DNA of 64,000 nucleotides from contig JADJTR010000001.1 of NCBI GenBank assembly GCA_016711085.1, positions 124,001 through 188,000 of the forward strand, in the 5' to 3' direction. The notes under the pieces are model-generated. The model was given only the letters and a program-made list of their open reading frames with translations, was not told the DNA's origin and did no database searches. The translations under genes and the position numbers were made by a program. This DNA is from Phyllobacteriaceae bacterium (GTDB lineage: Bacteria; Pseudomonadota; Alphaproteobacteria; Rhizobiales; Rhizobiaceae). Positions within the stretch are counted from its first letter, which is position 1; each line of letters starts with the position of its first letter. Positions 34,408 to 43,743 of the stretch are shown one piece after another.

Positions 34408-35373
34408 TCAATATCCGAGGACGGGATCGACAACATTCTCGAACGGCTCGCCCAGGCGATGGCGCCGGATTTGCCGGACGACATAGCGTACCACGTCCGA
34501 ACGCGGCGACCAGGCGGCCGCGTGAGGCGTGATGAAAACGTTTGGCGCTGTCCAAAGAGGATGGTCCCGCGGCAGCGGTTCGGTTTCGAACACGTCCAGA
34601 GAGGCGCCAGCCAGCAGACCGTTGCGCAAAGCCATGTCGATGTCGGCGTCGATTTGCGTCTTGCCCCGCCCGCCATTGACGTAGAACGCACCGCCAAGCG
34701 CGCCATCGCGTCGGAGCCTTTTCAAAACATCGAGCGTGACAAGGCGCTCGGTCGCCGGCGTGTGGGGCAACAGCGAGACGAGGATGTCGGTTTCCGCGAG
34801 GAATGCGTCGTACTGCTCGGGTCCATGAAAGCAATCGACCCCGTCGAGCGCCTTTTCCGTTCGCGACCAGCCGCGCAAGCGGAAACCGATCGTGGCGAGT
34901 TTTTTCGCCGCGTCCTGCCCGAGAACACCAAGCCCCATCAGCCCGACGGTCACTTCTTCCGCGCCCGGCTGGTGTGGTCTCAGCCATTGCCGCGCCGATT
35001 GCTGGCGTTCATAGGTTCGAAACAGGCGAAGATGCAGAAGGCATTGCAGCACGACCCATTCGCTCATGCGATGGGTCAGGTCGCGGCCGACATAGCGCAC
35101 GATCGGCGCGCCTTCGGGCAGGTTCTTCGCGCCCATGAGATGGTCGACTCCGGCGCCGAGCGAGAACAGGGCCCTGACGCCCTTCAAGCGGTCGAGCAGG
35201 CTTGCTTCGGGCGACCACACGATGGCCCAATCGGCGGCCGCGATCTGCTCGGGCGCCGCGTCCGGCAGCCACACCGCATCTCCCTCCGGAAACGCTTGCG
35301 CGAATTCCGGCAGCCATTGGTCAGGCGAGTCGCCGCCGACCGCGACGAGCACCGTTTCGCGTCTGTCGCTCAC
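34408..35373 (-). CDS. Glyoxylate/hydroxypyruvate reductase A-like D-2-hydroxyacid dehydrogenase
   Basis: 321-aa NAD(P)-dependent dehydrogenase reducing 2-oxo acids such as glyoxylate or hydroxypyruvate. The start is GTG at 35373, overlapping the Nudix stop (GTGA) with GGAGG upstream; an in-frame ATG at 35424 lies inside the Nudix gene. Motifs are the nucleotide loop GLMGLGVLGQDAAKKL, the Arg of FYVNGGRGKTQID, the Glu in SLDVFETEPLP and the catalytic His of FITPHAAAWS. Last gene of the seven-gene yej operon. Confidence 0.85.
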   Translation of the reverse strand: MSDRRETVLVAVGGDSPDQWLPEFAQAFPEGDAVWLPDAAPEQIAAADWAIVWSPEASLLDRLKGVRALFSLGAGVDHLMGAKNLPEGAPIVRYVGRDLTHRMSEWVVLQCLLHLRLFRTYERQQSARQWLRPHQPGAEEVTVGLMGLGVLGQDAAKKLATIGFRLRGWSRTEKALDGVDCFHGPEQYDAFLAETDILVSLLPHTPATERLVTLDVLKRLRRDGALGGAFYVNGGRGKTQIDADIDMALRNGLLAGASLDVFETEPLPRDHPLWTAPNVFITPHAAAWSPRSDVVRYVVRQIRRHRLGEPFENVVDPVLGY

Positions 35374-35990
35374 CTTGCCTCCATAAGCCGCTTCACCCGC
35401 TCGGCCCCATGGCGGGCGAACCACAAAAGGCCCGCATGGGCGAAGCCGTTGTGGACGAACCCGGCGTCACAGGCGCCGAGCGCCTCTTCCGGCGTCGCGA
35501 GGAACGGCGCGATCTCTTCATCCTCGTCTTCTCCGGCGAGTGTCGCCACCTGATCGGAGTCAACAATCGCGAGATAGATCGTGGCGAATTCGGTCGTCAG
35601 GCCCGGAGTCGGCAGGAACGAGAACGCCACTTCGAGAGCCAGCGCGGTCAAACCGGTTTCTTCAAGCAACTCCCGGATTGCGGCGGCGATATCGGTCTCG
35701 CCGGTCTCTACGCCGCCGGCCGGCAGCTCCACCATGTCGCCCAGTCCGTTGGCGATTTGCGCCGCAAGGCGGAATTGGCGGATCAGCACCAGCCGGTCGC
35801 GAACCGGATCATAGGGAATGACGCCGACGACGCGCCCGCCTTCGAGCAGTTCCCGCCGCGCCTCGACGTTGCCGCCCGAGCGGTCGGTGTGACGGATGTC
35901 AAAGGCCGTGAGCTTGCGGAAACGCCCGCCCATGGCCTCGCGGCCGAGGACCTCGGTCATGACGGCGCGGTCGGCGATCGTATCGCTCAT
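35370..35990 (-). CDS. Nudix hydrolase (ADP-ribose pyrophosphatase-like)
   Basis: 206-aa Nudix enzyme hydrolysing nucleoside diphosphate derivatives. The full Nudix box GGVETGETDIAAAIRELLEE followed by TGL matches Gx5Ex7REUxEExGU. The N-terminal beta domain (VEARRELLEGGRVVGVIPYD) and VLIRQFR are typical of NudF/ADP-ribose pyrophosphatases, the likeliest substrate class. It overlaps yejF by 4 nt and the GhrA-like gene by 4 nt, so it is part of the operon. Confidence 0.88.
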   Translation of the reverse strand: MSDTIADRAVMTEVLGREAMGGRFRKLTAFDIRHTDRSGGNVEARRELLEGGRVVGVIPYDPVRDRLVLIRQFRLAAQIANGLGDMVELPAGGVETGETDIAAAIRELLEETGLTALALEVAFSFLPTPGLTTEFATIYLAIVDSDQVATLAGEDEDEEIAPFLATPEEALGACDAGFVHNGFAHAGLLWFARHGAERVKRLMEAR

Positions 35991-37615
35991 TGCGCCACTG
36001 CTTCGGCCGTTGTCGTGCGCGCGTCGAAGGCCGCGGCGATCAGCGCCTTGGTGTAGTCGGTTTGCGGTCGTTCGAAAATCTCCGTGGCCGGGCCTTGTTC
36101 GACGACGACGCCATTGCGCATGACGATCACGTGGTTCGCCAACGCCCGCACCACTTTCAGATCGTGGCTGATGAACAGATAGGCAAGGTCGTGCTTTTGC
36201 TGCAGGTCGCGCAGCAAATCGACCACCTGCGCCTGTACACTCATGTCGAGCGCCGATGTCGGCTCGTCGAGCATGACGAATTTAGGCTTCAGCACCATCG
36301 CGCGGGCGATCGCGATGCGTTGGCGCTGGCCTCCGGAAAATTCGTGCGGATAGCGGTGTCGGGTTTCCGGATCGAGGCCGGTTTCGGCGAGCGCCGCAAC
36401 GACGCGGGCGTCGCGCTCTTCCCGGCCGAGACCGGGTTCGTGCACGGCCAAACCTTCGGCGACGATCTCTCCGACGGACATGCGCGGGCTGAGCGAGCCG
36501 TAGGGGTCCTGGAAGACGATCTGGATTTCGCGCCGCAGCGGCCGCATGGCGCCGGCGCCGCGGCCCGAAATTTCGGTCTTGCCAAAACGGATGGCGCCCT
36601 GCGACGAGATCATTCGCGTCAGCGCCAGTCCAAGGGTGGTTTTTCCAGAACCGGATTCGCCGACGACGCCAACCGTTTCGCCGGCGCGGACCGCGATGTC
36701 GATGCCGTCGACCGCCTTGACGTGGTCGACGGTCGGGCGCATCAGGCCTTTCTTGATCGGAAACCAGACGCGCACGCCCTTGCCGCTCATCACCGTTTCC
36801 GCGTTGTCGGCCGGCGGCAGCGGCCGACCCTTCGGCTCGGCGGCAAGGAGATGTTTGGTGTAGGCGTGCTGGGGCTGGGCGAATATGTCGGCCGTCGGCC
36901 CGCTCTCGACGATTTGCCCCTTGGTCATCACGCAGACGCGGTCGGCGATGCGTCGCACGATGCCGAGATCGTGGGTGATGAACAGCATCGAAAGCCCGCG
37001 CTCGGCTTTCAGCCCGGCGAGCAATTCGAGGATTTGCGCTTGCACCGTCACATCGAGCGCCGTCGTCGGTTCGTCGGCGATCAGCAGCTTGGGATCGTTG
37101 GCGAGCGCCATGGCGATCATCACGCGCTGGCGTTGGCCGCCCGACATTTCGTGCGGGAAGGCGCCGATGCGCCTTTCCGGTTCGCGGATGCCAACCTGGC
37201 GCAGCAGTTCGAGCGTGCGTTGTCGCGCTTCCGCGCCCGTGATTCCCTTGTGCAGCGCCAGCACCTCGGCGATTTGTTGATCGATCGTATGCAGCGGATT
37301 GAGCGACGTCATCGGCTCCTGGAAGATCATCGCCATCTCGTCGCCGCGCACGGTGCGCAGGTCGCGATCCGACGCCGTCAGCAGGTCTTCTCCGTCGAAC
37401 CGGATCGCGCCCGAAGCGTGGCTTGCCGGAGGGTAGGGCAGGAGCTTGAGCACCGACAACGCCGTCACCGATTTGCCGGAACCGGACTCGCCGACAAGCG
37501 CCAGCGTCTCGCCCTTGGCAATGTCGAAGGAAACCTGGTCGACGGCGAGCGTCGTCTTTCCGCCTTGGGTGAAGGCGACGGAAAGATCGCGGACGGAGAG
37601 GAGGGGAGAATTCAT
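35987..37615 (-). CDS. yejF: Oligopeptide ABC transporter ATP-binding protein YejF (two ABC domains)
   Basis: 542-aa fusion of two ATPase domains that drive the YejB/YejE channel. Domain 1 (about 5-260) has GESGSGKSVTAL, SGGQRQRVMIAMAL and LLIADEPTTALD. Domain 2 (about 280-530) has GESGSGKTTLGLAL, SGGQRQRIAIARAM and FVMLDEPTSALD. Both signature and Walker motifs are intact. The family imports di/oligopeptides, and in enteric bacteria microcin C, and contributes to peptide resistance. Start overlaps yejE by 4 nt. Confidence 0.94.
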   Translation of the reverse strand: MNSPLLSVRDLSVAFTQGGKTTLAVDQVSFDIAKGETLALVGESGSGKSVTALSVLKLLPYPPASHASGAIRFDGEDLLTASDRDLRTVRGDEMAMIFQEPMTSLNPLHTIDQQIAEVLALHKGITGAEARQRTLELLRQVGIREPERRIGAFPHEMSGGQRQRVMIAMALANDPKLLIADEPTTALDVTVQAQILELLAGLKAERGLSMLFITHDLGIVRRIADRVCVMTKGQIVESGPTADIFAQPQHAYTKHLLAAEPKGRPLPPADNAETVMSGKGVRVWFPIKKGLMRPTVDHVKAVDGIDIAVRAGETVGVVGESGSGKTTLGLALTRMISSQGAIRFGKTEISGRGAGAMRPLRREIQIVFQDPYGSLSPRMSVGEIVAEGLAVHEPGLGREERDARVVAALAETGLDPETRHRYPHEFSGGQRQRIAIARAMVLKPKFVMLDEPTSALDMSVQAQVVDLLRDLQQKHDLAYLFISHDLKVVRALANHVIVMRNGVVVEQGPATEIFERPQTDYTKALIAAAFDARTTTAEAVAQ

Positions 37616-38743
37616 TTGAACGTCTTGCGTGGATCGAAGGCGTCACGGGTCGCTTCGCCGATAAAGATGAGAAGCGATAGCACGCCGGCGATGACAACGA
37701 AGCCGGTCAATCCGAGCCACGGCGCGTTGAGATTGTTCTTGCCCTGACCCATCAGTTCGCCGAGCGATGGCGAGCCCGGCGGCAGGCCGTAGCCGAGAAA
37801 ATCGAGCGCCGTCAGCGTCGAGATCGAGCCGTTGAGGATGAACGGCAGGAAGGTCAAGCGTCGCCACCATGGCGTTCGGTAAAAGGTGTCGGATCATGAT
37901 GGTGCGGTCGGGCACGCCAAGCGCGCGCGCCGCCGTCACATATTCGAAATTGCGCGCCCTGAGGAATTCGGCCCGCACCACGCCGACGAAACTCACCCAT
38001 GAAAACACGATCATGATGGCGAGCAGCATCCAGAACCCGGGCGGCAGGATGCGGCTGACGATCAGCAACAAGTAGAGCAGCGGGATCGACGACCAGATTT
38101 CGATGAAGCGCTGGAAGATCAGGTCGACCCATCCGCCGAAATAGCCCTGCACCGCGCCGGCCGCGACGCCGATGACCGCCGATGCGCCGGTGAGGATCAG
38201 GCCGAACAGCACCGAAATGCGCACGCCGTAGAGCACGCGCGCCAGCACGTCGCGCGCCTGATCGTCGGTGCCGAACCAGTTCCAATTGCCGACGGAACAA
38301 TCAGGATCGTCGACGCCCTGGGCATAGCGGCTGCAGCGTTCCTCGATTGTGTACATCCACGACGGTTTCGCCGGGGCCGATTGCGGGATCTCGTTGTTGA
38401 CCGTCCGGTAGGAATAGCGGATCGGCGGCCACAGCATCCAGCCATGCGCCCCGATTTCGTCGCGAATGAACGGATCGCGGTAATTGGTCACCGCCAAAAA
38501 GCCGCCGAACTTCTCTTCCGGGTAGTCGACAAGCGCCGGGAACAGGATTTCGCCCTTGTAGGACGCGATGATCGGCCGGTCGTTGGCGATGAACTCCGAG
38601 GCGAGCGTCAGGGCGAACAGGATGGTGAAAAACCACAGCGAGATGTAGCCGCGTCGGTTGGCCTTGAAATTGGCCCAGCGCCGCGCATTCAACGGCGACA
38701 GGAACGGCCGCCGGGCGGGTGCGGATATCGCTGTCCCGCTCAT
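37612..38743 (-). CDS. yejE: Oligopeptide ABC transporter permease YejE, probable frameshift at about 37856
   Basis: Inner-membrane permease of about 376 aa when joined. The N-terminal frame (38743 downward) has the long periplasmic region typical of YejE (FGGFLAVTNYRDPFIRDEIG) and the core up to HLLPNAMVATL, then becomes nonsense. The next frame continues TFLPFILNGSISTLTALDFL and ends DAFDPRKTFK at 37612. Removing one A from GTCAAGCG (37856-37857) joins them. The remaining yej genes are intact, so a consensus insertion is the likeliest cause. It overlaps both yejB and yejF by 4 nt. Confidence 0.87.
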
Positions 38744-39840
38744 GTCTCCCTCCGCTCGAAATCGATGCGGGGATCGATGAACATGTAGATCAGATCCGAC
38801 AGCAGGTTCACCAGCAGGCCGATCAGCGAGAAGATGTAGACCGTGGCGAACACCACGGGAAAATCGCGGTCGACCACCGATTTGAACCCGAGATAGCCAA
38901 GCCCGTCGAGCGAGAAGATCGTTTCAATCAGCAGCGCGCCGGAAAAGAACGCCATGATGAAGGCGCCGGGAAACCCGGAGATGACGATCAGCATCGCGTT
39001 GCGGAACACGTGCCTGTACAGGATGCGACGCTCGGTCAGGCCCTTGGCCCGCGCCGTCACCACATATTGCTTGCGGATTTCGTCGAGGAACGAATTCTTC
39101 GTCAGCAGCGTCGTCGTGGCAAAGGCGGAGATCACCAGCGCCGCAAGCGGCAGCGTCACATGCCATGTGTAGTCGGTGATTTTGCCCCACAGACTCATCT
39201 CGGCGAAATTGTCCGAAGTCAGCCCGCGCAGCGGGAACCAGTCGAAGAACGATCCGCCGGCGAACAGCACCATCAACAGAATCGCAAACAGGAAGCTCGG
39301 AATGGCGTAGCCGACGATGATGACGGCGGACGTCCAGGTGTCGAAGCGCGTTCCTTCCCGCACCGCCTTGGCGATGCCGAGCGGGATGGATACAGCGTAG
39401 GAAATCAGCGTCATCCACAGGCCGAGCGTGATCGACACCGGCATTTTTTCGGCGACCAGATCGACCACGGCAATGTCGCGGAAATAGCTCTCGCCGAAAT
39501 CGAAGCGCGCATAGTTCCAAAGCATGGTGAAGAATCGGGTCAGCGGCGGCTTGTCAAAGCCGAACTGCTCTTCGAGCTTCTTGATGAATTCCGGATCGAG
39601 CCCTTGCGAACCGGGATATTTCGAGGCGCCTTCGCCGCCTGCGTCGCCGGGATTCTGGCCGCCGAAATCCGAGCCGCCGCCCGAGATGCGATCGGTAGCG
39701 CTGCCGCCCTGGGTGAGCTTGGCGATCATCTGCTCCACCGGGCCGCCCGGCGCGAACTGCGCGATGGCGAAGGTGATGGCGAGGATGCCGAACAAGGTCG
39801 GCAACATCAGCAACAGACGGCGTACGACATAGGCGCCCAT
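38740..39840 (-). CDS. yejB: Oligopeptide ABC transporter permease YejB
   Basis: 366-aa inner-membrane permease of the DppB type. The start MGAYVVRRLLLMLPTLFGIL is characteristic. A polar Gly/Ser-rich periplasmic segment (about residues 45-80) is typical for YejB. Six helices follow with the EAA region (ARAKGLTERRILYRHVFRNA). It is 30 nt downstream of the second binding-protein gene and overlaps yejE by 4 nt. Confidence 0.92.
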   Translation of the reverse strand: MGAYVVRRLLLMLPTLFGILAITFAIAQFAPGGPVEQMIAKLTQGGSATDRISGGGSDFGGQNPGDAGGEGASKYPGSQGLDPEFIKKLEEQFGFDKPPLTRFFTMLWNYARFDFGESYFRDIAVVDLVAEKMPVSITLGLWMTLISYAVSIPLGIAKAVREGTRFDTWTSAVIIVGYAIPSFLFAILLMVLFAGGSFFDWFPLRGLTSDNFAEMSLWGKITDYTWHVTLPLAALVISAFATTTLLTKNSFLDEIRKQYVVTARAKGLTERRILYRHVFRNAMLIVISGFPGAFIMAFFSGALLIETIFSLDGLGYLGFKSVVDRDFPVVFATVYIFSLIGLLVNLLSDLIYMFIDPRIDFERRET

Positions 39841-39870
39841 CAGACGGAGCCTTCCGCCGGGGCGTTCAGG

Positions 39871-41736
39871 TCAAAGCTTGCCAATCGCGCGCGCCTTTGC
39901 TTCGTCGAACCACCACAGCGTCTCGATCGGGAAACCGTAGTCGGGCTTGGCTTCGTTGAAGCCGAACATGTCCCAATACGCCACCCGGTGATTCGCCGCA
40001 TGCCAATTTGGAATCCAGTCGCGTCGTGCGCGCAAGACCCGGTCGAGCCCGCGAAGCGCGGCGACCAGCGCCTCGCGGCTTTCCGCCGCCCCGGCCGCGT
40101 CGACCAGGGCGTCGATGCAGGGGTCCGCCGTGCCGGGCAAATTATTGGATCCGGCCAACGCGGCGGAATGCGAATGGAACATGCGCGCCAACTCGTCCCG
40201 CGTCGGCGAGGCGGAGAAATTCTGCGCCACGCCGATCATGTCGAAATCGAAATTCGTTTGCCGCTCCTGGAACTGGGCCGGATCGACCTGCCGGATCGAG
40301 GCGTCGACGCCGATGGCGCGCAGATTCTCGATGAAAGGCGTGTCGACGCGGACGAACACTTCGTCCTGCACCAGCATTTCCAGCGCCAGCCTTTCGCTCC
40401 GCGGATCGACGAAGAAGGCGCCGGCGCGCGTGAAACCGGCATCCGCGATCAGCTGCGCGGCGCGGCGCAAATTGGTTCGATCCCGCCCGGAGCCGTCGGA
40501 ACCGGGCTGCATGATCGCCGGGTCGAAAGCCTCATCCGGTATTTTGCCCCGCCAGGGTTCGAGGAGCGCCAGTTCGGCGGGCGAGGGCGGGCCTTCCGCC
40601 TTGAGGTCGGATTTTTCGAAAACCGAATGCGAGCGCTCATATGAGCCGTAGAAGAACTTTTCGCGGGTCCAATCGAAATCGAAGCACAGTCCGATGGCTT
40701 CGCGAACCCGCCGGTCGGCGAAACGCGTCCGCCGTTGATTGATCGCCCAGGCCTGGAACGACGGTGTCTTTTCCGCCGCAAAGGTGCGCTTGATCACCTT
40801 GCCGTCTTCGATCGCCGGAAAACCGTATTCCGTCGCCCAGGTTTTCGACGTGAATTCCTCGCGGCAATGCACTTCGCCCTTCTTGAACGCTTCGAATCCG
40901 GCCTGCCGTTCGGCGAAGAACTCGATGGCGATGCGGTCGAAATGAAACTGTCCGCGCGCGGCCGGCAATTCCTTCGCCCACCACTCGGCGACGCGCTCGT
41001 AAACGATGGTGCGACCGGCCGAGACACGGCCGACCTTGTACGGCCCGGAACCGAGCAGCGGCGACATCGTCGAGGCGTCGAAACCGTTCGCCTCGACATC
41101 GGCCCTGGACAGGACGGGGAATTCGACCAGCGTCAGGATGGCGCGGTCGGATTGCGTGCCGTCGAACACCAGCCGAAGCGTCGCGTCCCCGTCGGCGAGC
41201 GCTTCCTTCAACGGTTTCAGCGGCAATTGCAGGTATGGGTGTCCTTTGTCCTTGAACAGGGCATAGGTGAACGCGATGTCGTGCGCCGTCAGCGGCGAAC
41301 CGTCGTGGAAACGCGCCTGCGGTCGCAGCCTGAAGGTGAAGACGTTTCGATCGGCCGAAAGGGTCACGCTCTCGGCCAGCAGGCCGTAGACAGCGTCCGG
41401 TTCGTCGATGGCGCGCGCCATCAGCGAATCGAAGCACAGTTCCATGCGCGGCGGCGCGTCGCCCTTGACCTGGAAACTGTTCAGCGTGTTGAAGGTCTGG
41501 ACATTCTGGTTCCAGTTCCAGTTCGGCGGCGCGAACGAAAAGGCGCCGCCTTTCGGCGCGTCGGGATTGGCGTAGCCGAAATGCGTGAAGTCGGGCGGAT
41601 ATTTCAGTTCGCCGAAAGCCGACAGGCCGTGCAGCGGAGTGTCCGTCATCGTCGCTGCGAATGCCGGCCCCAACGCGGCGATCGCGCCGCCGCCGGCCAG
41701 CGCCAGGACATCGCGTCGCGACAGGCGCGGCTTCAT
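39871..41736 (-). CDS. Extracellular solute-binding protein family 5 (YejA-like), second copy
   Basis: 621-aa periplasmic peptide-binding protein. The start MKPRLSRRDVLALAGGGAIA (41736) gives a twin-arginine-type signal (SRRDVLAL), and the ATG overlaps the stop of the first YejA gene. Family-5 features are HFGYANPDAPKGGAFSFAPP, RLRPQARFHDGSPLTAHDIA and RDWIPNWHAANHRVAYWDMF near the C-terminus. The Tat signal differs from its neighbour's Sec signal. Together they supply two binding proteins to one YejBEF channel, probably widening the range of peptides or related ligands. Confidence 0.9.
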   Translation of the reverse strand: MKPRLSRRDVLALAGGGAIAALGPAFAATMTDTPLHGLSAFGELKYPPDFTHFGYANPDAPKGGAFSFAPPNWNWNQNVQTFNTLNSFQVKGDAPPRMELCFDSLMARAIDEPDAVYGLLAESVTLSADRNVFTFRLRPQARFHDGSPLTAHDIAFTYALFKDKGHPYLQLPLKPLKEALADGDATLRLVFDGTQSDRAILTLVEFPVLSRADVEANGFDASTMSPLLGSGPYKVGRVSAGRTIVYERVAEWWAKELPAARGQFHFDRIAIEFFAERQAGFEAFKKGEVHCREEFTSKTWATEYGFPAIEDGKVIKRTFAAEKTPSFQAWAINQRRTRFADRRVREAIGLCFDFDWTREKFFYGSYERSHSVFEKSDLKAEGPPSPAELALLEPWRGKIPDEAFDPAIMQPGSDGSGRDRTNLRRAAQLIADAGFTRAGAFFVDPRSERLALEMLVQDEVFVRVDTPFIENLRAIGVDASIRQVDPAQFQERQTNFDFDMIGVAQNFSASPTRDELARMFHSHSAALAGSNNLPGTADPCIDALVDAAGAAESREALVAALRGLDRVLRARRDWIPNWHAANHRVAYWDMFGFNEAKPDYGFPIETLWWFDEAKARAIGKL

Positions 41737-43592
41737 TGATTGCCCGCGTATTTGGCGTTGAGCGCCGCTTCCTTTTCGGCGTCGATCCACCAGGAATCGA
41801 TGTCGACGCCCTGATAGCCTTGCGGCTTGTCGGGCATGCCGAACTTGTTCCAGCGCGCCGACCAGACCTTCGGGTTATGCCATTGCGGCACAAGGATGAA
41901 ATTCCACAACAGAACGCGGTCCATGGCGCGCGTCGCGGCGATAAGTTCATCCCGGTCCTTGGCGAAAATGACCCTGTCGATCAGGGCGTCGATGGCTGCG
42001 TCTTTGATGCCGAACAAATTGCGCGAACCCGCAGTGTCGGCGGCGGCGGAAGAGAAGAAATCGCGCTGCTCGTTGCCGGGCGATTGCGACTGGGCGAACA
42101 CCGCGCCGACCATCATGTCGAAATCGAAAGTCTCGACCCGGGCCTGGTACTGGGCCGGATCTACGACACGCAGCGATGCATCGACGCCGATCTTTTTCAG
42201 GCTCTCCACATAGGGGCCGGCGACGCGCTCATCGACCGGATCGTCGCCGAGGAATTCGATCCTCAGCGGCTCACCGGTTTTCTCGTTGACGAGCTTTCCG
42301 TCCTTCGCCGTCCATCCCGCCTCTTTCAGAATCCGGACGGCCTCGCGCAGATGCGTTCGCGTCGCCTCCGGCTTGTCGTAGACCGGCAGGGTGAACGGCG
42401 TCGTGAAGACATCGTCCGGGATCTTGCCGCGCAGCGGTTCGAGGATCGCCAGTTCCGCGCTTTCCGGCAACCCAGATGACGCCAGTTCGCCACCTTCGAA
42501 GAAGGAATCGGTGCGCGCGTAAAGACCGTAGAACAGGGTGCGGTTCATCGACTCGAAATCGAAGGCCAGCGTCAGGGCCTGGCGCACCCGGCGATCGGCG
42601 AATTGCGGCCGGCGCAGATTGAACACGTAGCCTTGCATCGGCTCGCCGGAATGCTGCTCGAACTCCTGCTTGATCACGTCCCCGGCGGTGAAGGCGGGAA
42701 AAGTATATTCCGTCGCCCATTTTTGTGAGCGGTTTTCCAGTCTTATGTCCTGGAAGCCGCCTTTGGCAAACGCTTGCCAGCGTGAATTTTCATCAAGGAA
42801 GTAGCGGTAGACGCGGCGGTCGAAATTGATCCGGCCGACATGGACCGGTTTGGAAGCGGCCCAGTAGTCCTTGACCCGCTCCCAGACGATTTGCTTGCCG
42901 ACGTCGACGGAGGCGATGCGCCACGCGGCCGAACCGAGCGGGATTTCCAGAGTCGGTTGGGTGATGTCGCGCTGCTTTCCCGCAGCGTCCTTGCCGGTCC
43001 ACCACGCCTTCGGCAGAACCGCCAGATCGCCGACAATGTGCGGCAATTCGCGATTGCCTTTTTGGTCGAAGGCGAACGTCACCTCGCCGGGCGCGGTTTC
43101 CGTCGCCGAGACGATATTGGCGAAATACTTGTTGTAGAGCGGGCTGTTGGCCTTGAGCGTTTCATAGGACCAGATCACGTCCGCGGCGGTGATCGGCGAC
43201 CCGTCGTGAAACCGCGCCTTCGGGTCGAGCCGGTAGGTCGCCGAGGAATAATCGTCGGCGTAGCGGAACGCCTCCGCCACCAGCGGATGGCTGACGCCCG
43301 GCTCGTCGATAGATTGCTGGAACAAAGTATCGTAGAGCAGTCCGCCAAAAGCAGATAATCCGACGGCGGGATCGCCACGCACGATGAACGGGTTGAGGCT
43401 GTCGAAAGACCCCGGCACGGCGTCGTTGAGCGTGCCGCCCTTCGGCGCATCGGGATTGACGAAGTCGTAGCGCTCGAAATTTTCATATCTGCTTTTGCCG
43501 ATCAGCGCCGACGAGGTCAGCCAATCGCCGGCCGCCGCCGGGCTGGCCACGATCAGGCCGGCGAGCAGAAGAAAACGGGTAATGCGGCGCAT
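41733..43592 (-). CDS. yejA: Extracellular solute-binding protein family 5 (YejA-like), first copy
   Basis: 619-aa periplasmic binding protein, first gene of the yej operon. The start at 43592 gives a Sec signal (MRRITRFLLLAGLIVASPAA). An upstream in-frame ATG at 43625 would place 11 polar residues before it and is less likely. Family motifs are YDFVNPDAPKGGTLNDAVPG, YRLDPKARFHDGSPITAADV and LVPQWHNPKVWSARWNKFGM. It is related to, but clearly different from, the following gene, with which it overlaps by 4 nt. It binds short peptides in the family; the ligand is unknown here. Confidence 0.9.
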   Translation of the reverse strand: MRRITRFLLLAGLIVASPAAAGDWLTSSALIGKSRYENFERYDFVNPDAPKGGTLNDAVPGSFDSLNPFIVRGDPAVGLSAFGGLLYDTLFQQSIDEPGVSHPLVAEAFRYADDYSSATYRLDPKARFHDGSPITAADVIWSYETLKANSPLYNKYFANIVSATETAPGEVTFAFDQKGNRELPHIVGDLAVLPKAWWTGKDAAGKQRDITQPTLEIPLGSAAWRIASVDVGKQIVWERVKDYWAASKPVHVGRINFDRRVYRYFLDENSRWQAFAKGGFQDIRLENRSQKWATEYTFPAFTAGDVIKQEFEQHSGEPMQGYVFNLRRPQFADRRVRQALTLAFDFESMNRTLFYGLYARTDSFFEGGELASSGLPESAELAILEPLRGKIPDDVFTTPFTLPVYDKPEATRTHLREAVRILKEAGWTAKDGKLVNEKTGEPLRIEFLGDDPVDERVAGPYVESLKKIGVDASLRVVDPAQYQARVETFDFDMMVGAVFAQSQSPGNEQRDFFSSAAADTAGSRNLFGIKDAAIDALIDRVIFAKDRDELIAATRAMDRVLLWNFILVPQWHNPKVWSARWNKFGMPDKPQGYQGVDIDSWWIDAEKEAALNAKYAGNQ

Positions 43593-43693
43593 GCGGGTCA
43601 CTCCGGGCGAATCCGGCCGCGACATTAGAGCGGCTACGGCAAAGATTGAATCCAGTCAGGCGGCAAATCGTGCTTTTTCCGGGGCCAATAATG

Positions 43694-43721
43694 AAAAACC
43701 GGGCGCGGGGGCCCGGTTTTT
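43694..43721 (-). terminator. Terminator between the cytochrome c gene and the yej operon
   Basis: AAAAACCGGGC / GCCCGGTTTTT (11 bp, 6-nt loop) ends the minus-strand cytochrome gene, 22 nt after its stop. It can act in both directions because of its A and T flanks. Confidence 0.88.
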
Positions 43722-43743
43722 GCCAATTTCATTGATCAATTGC

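Noticed and set aside
35990..37747. 585-codon plus-strand open frame opposite yejF
   Set aside because: Antisense to a gene with perfect ABC motifs; no recognisable domain.
38719..40644. 641-codon plus-strand open frame opposite yejB and the second YejA-like gene
   Set aside because: Antisense to well-supported transporter genes; the long frame comes from the high GC content at third positions.
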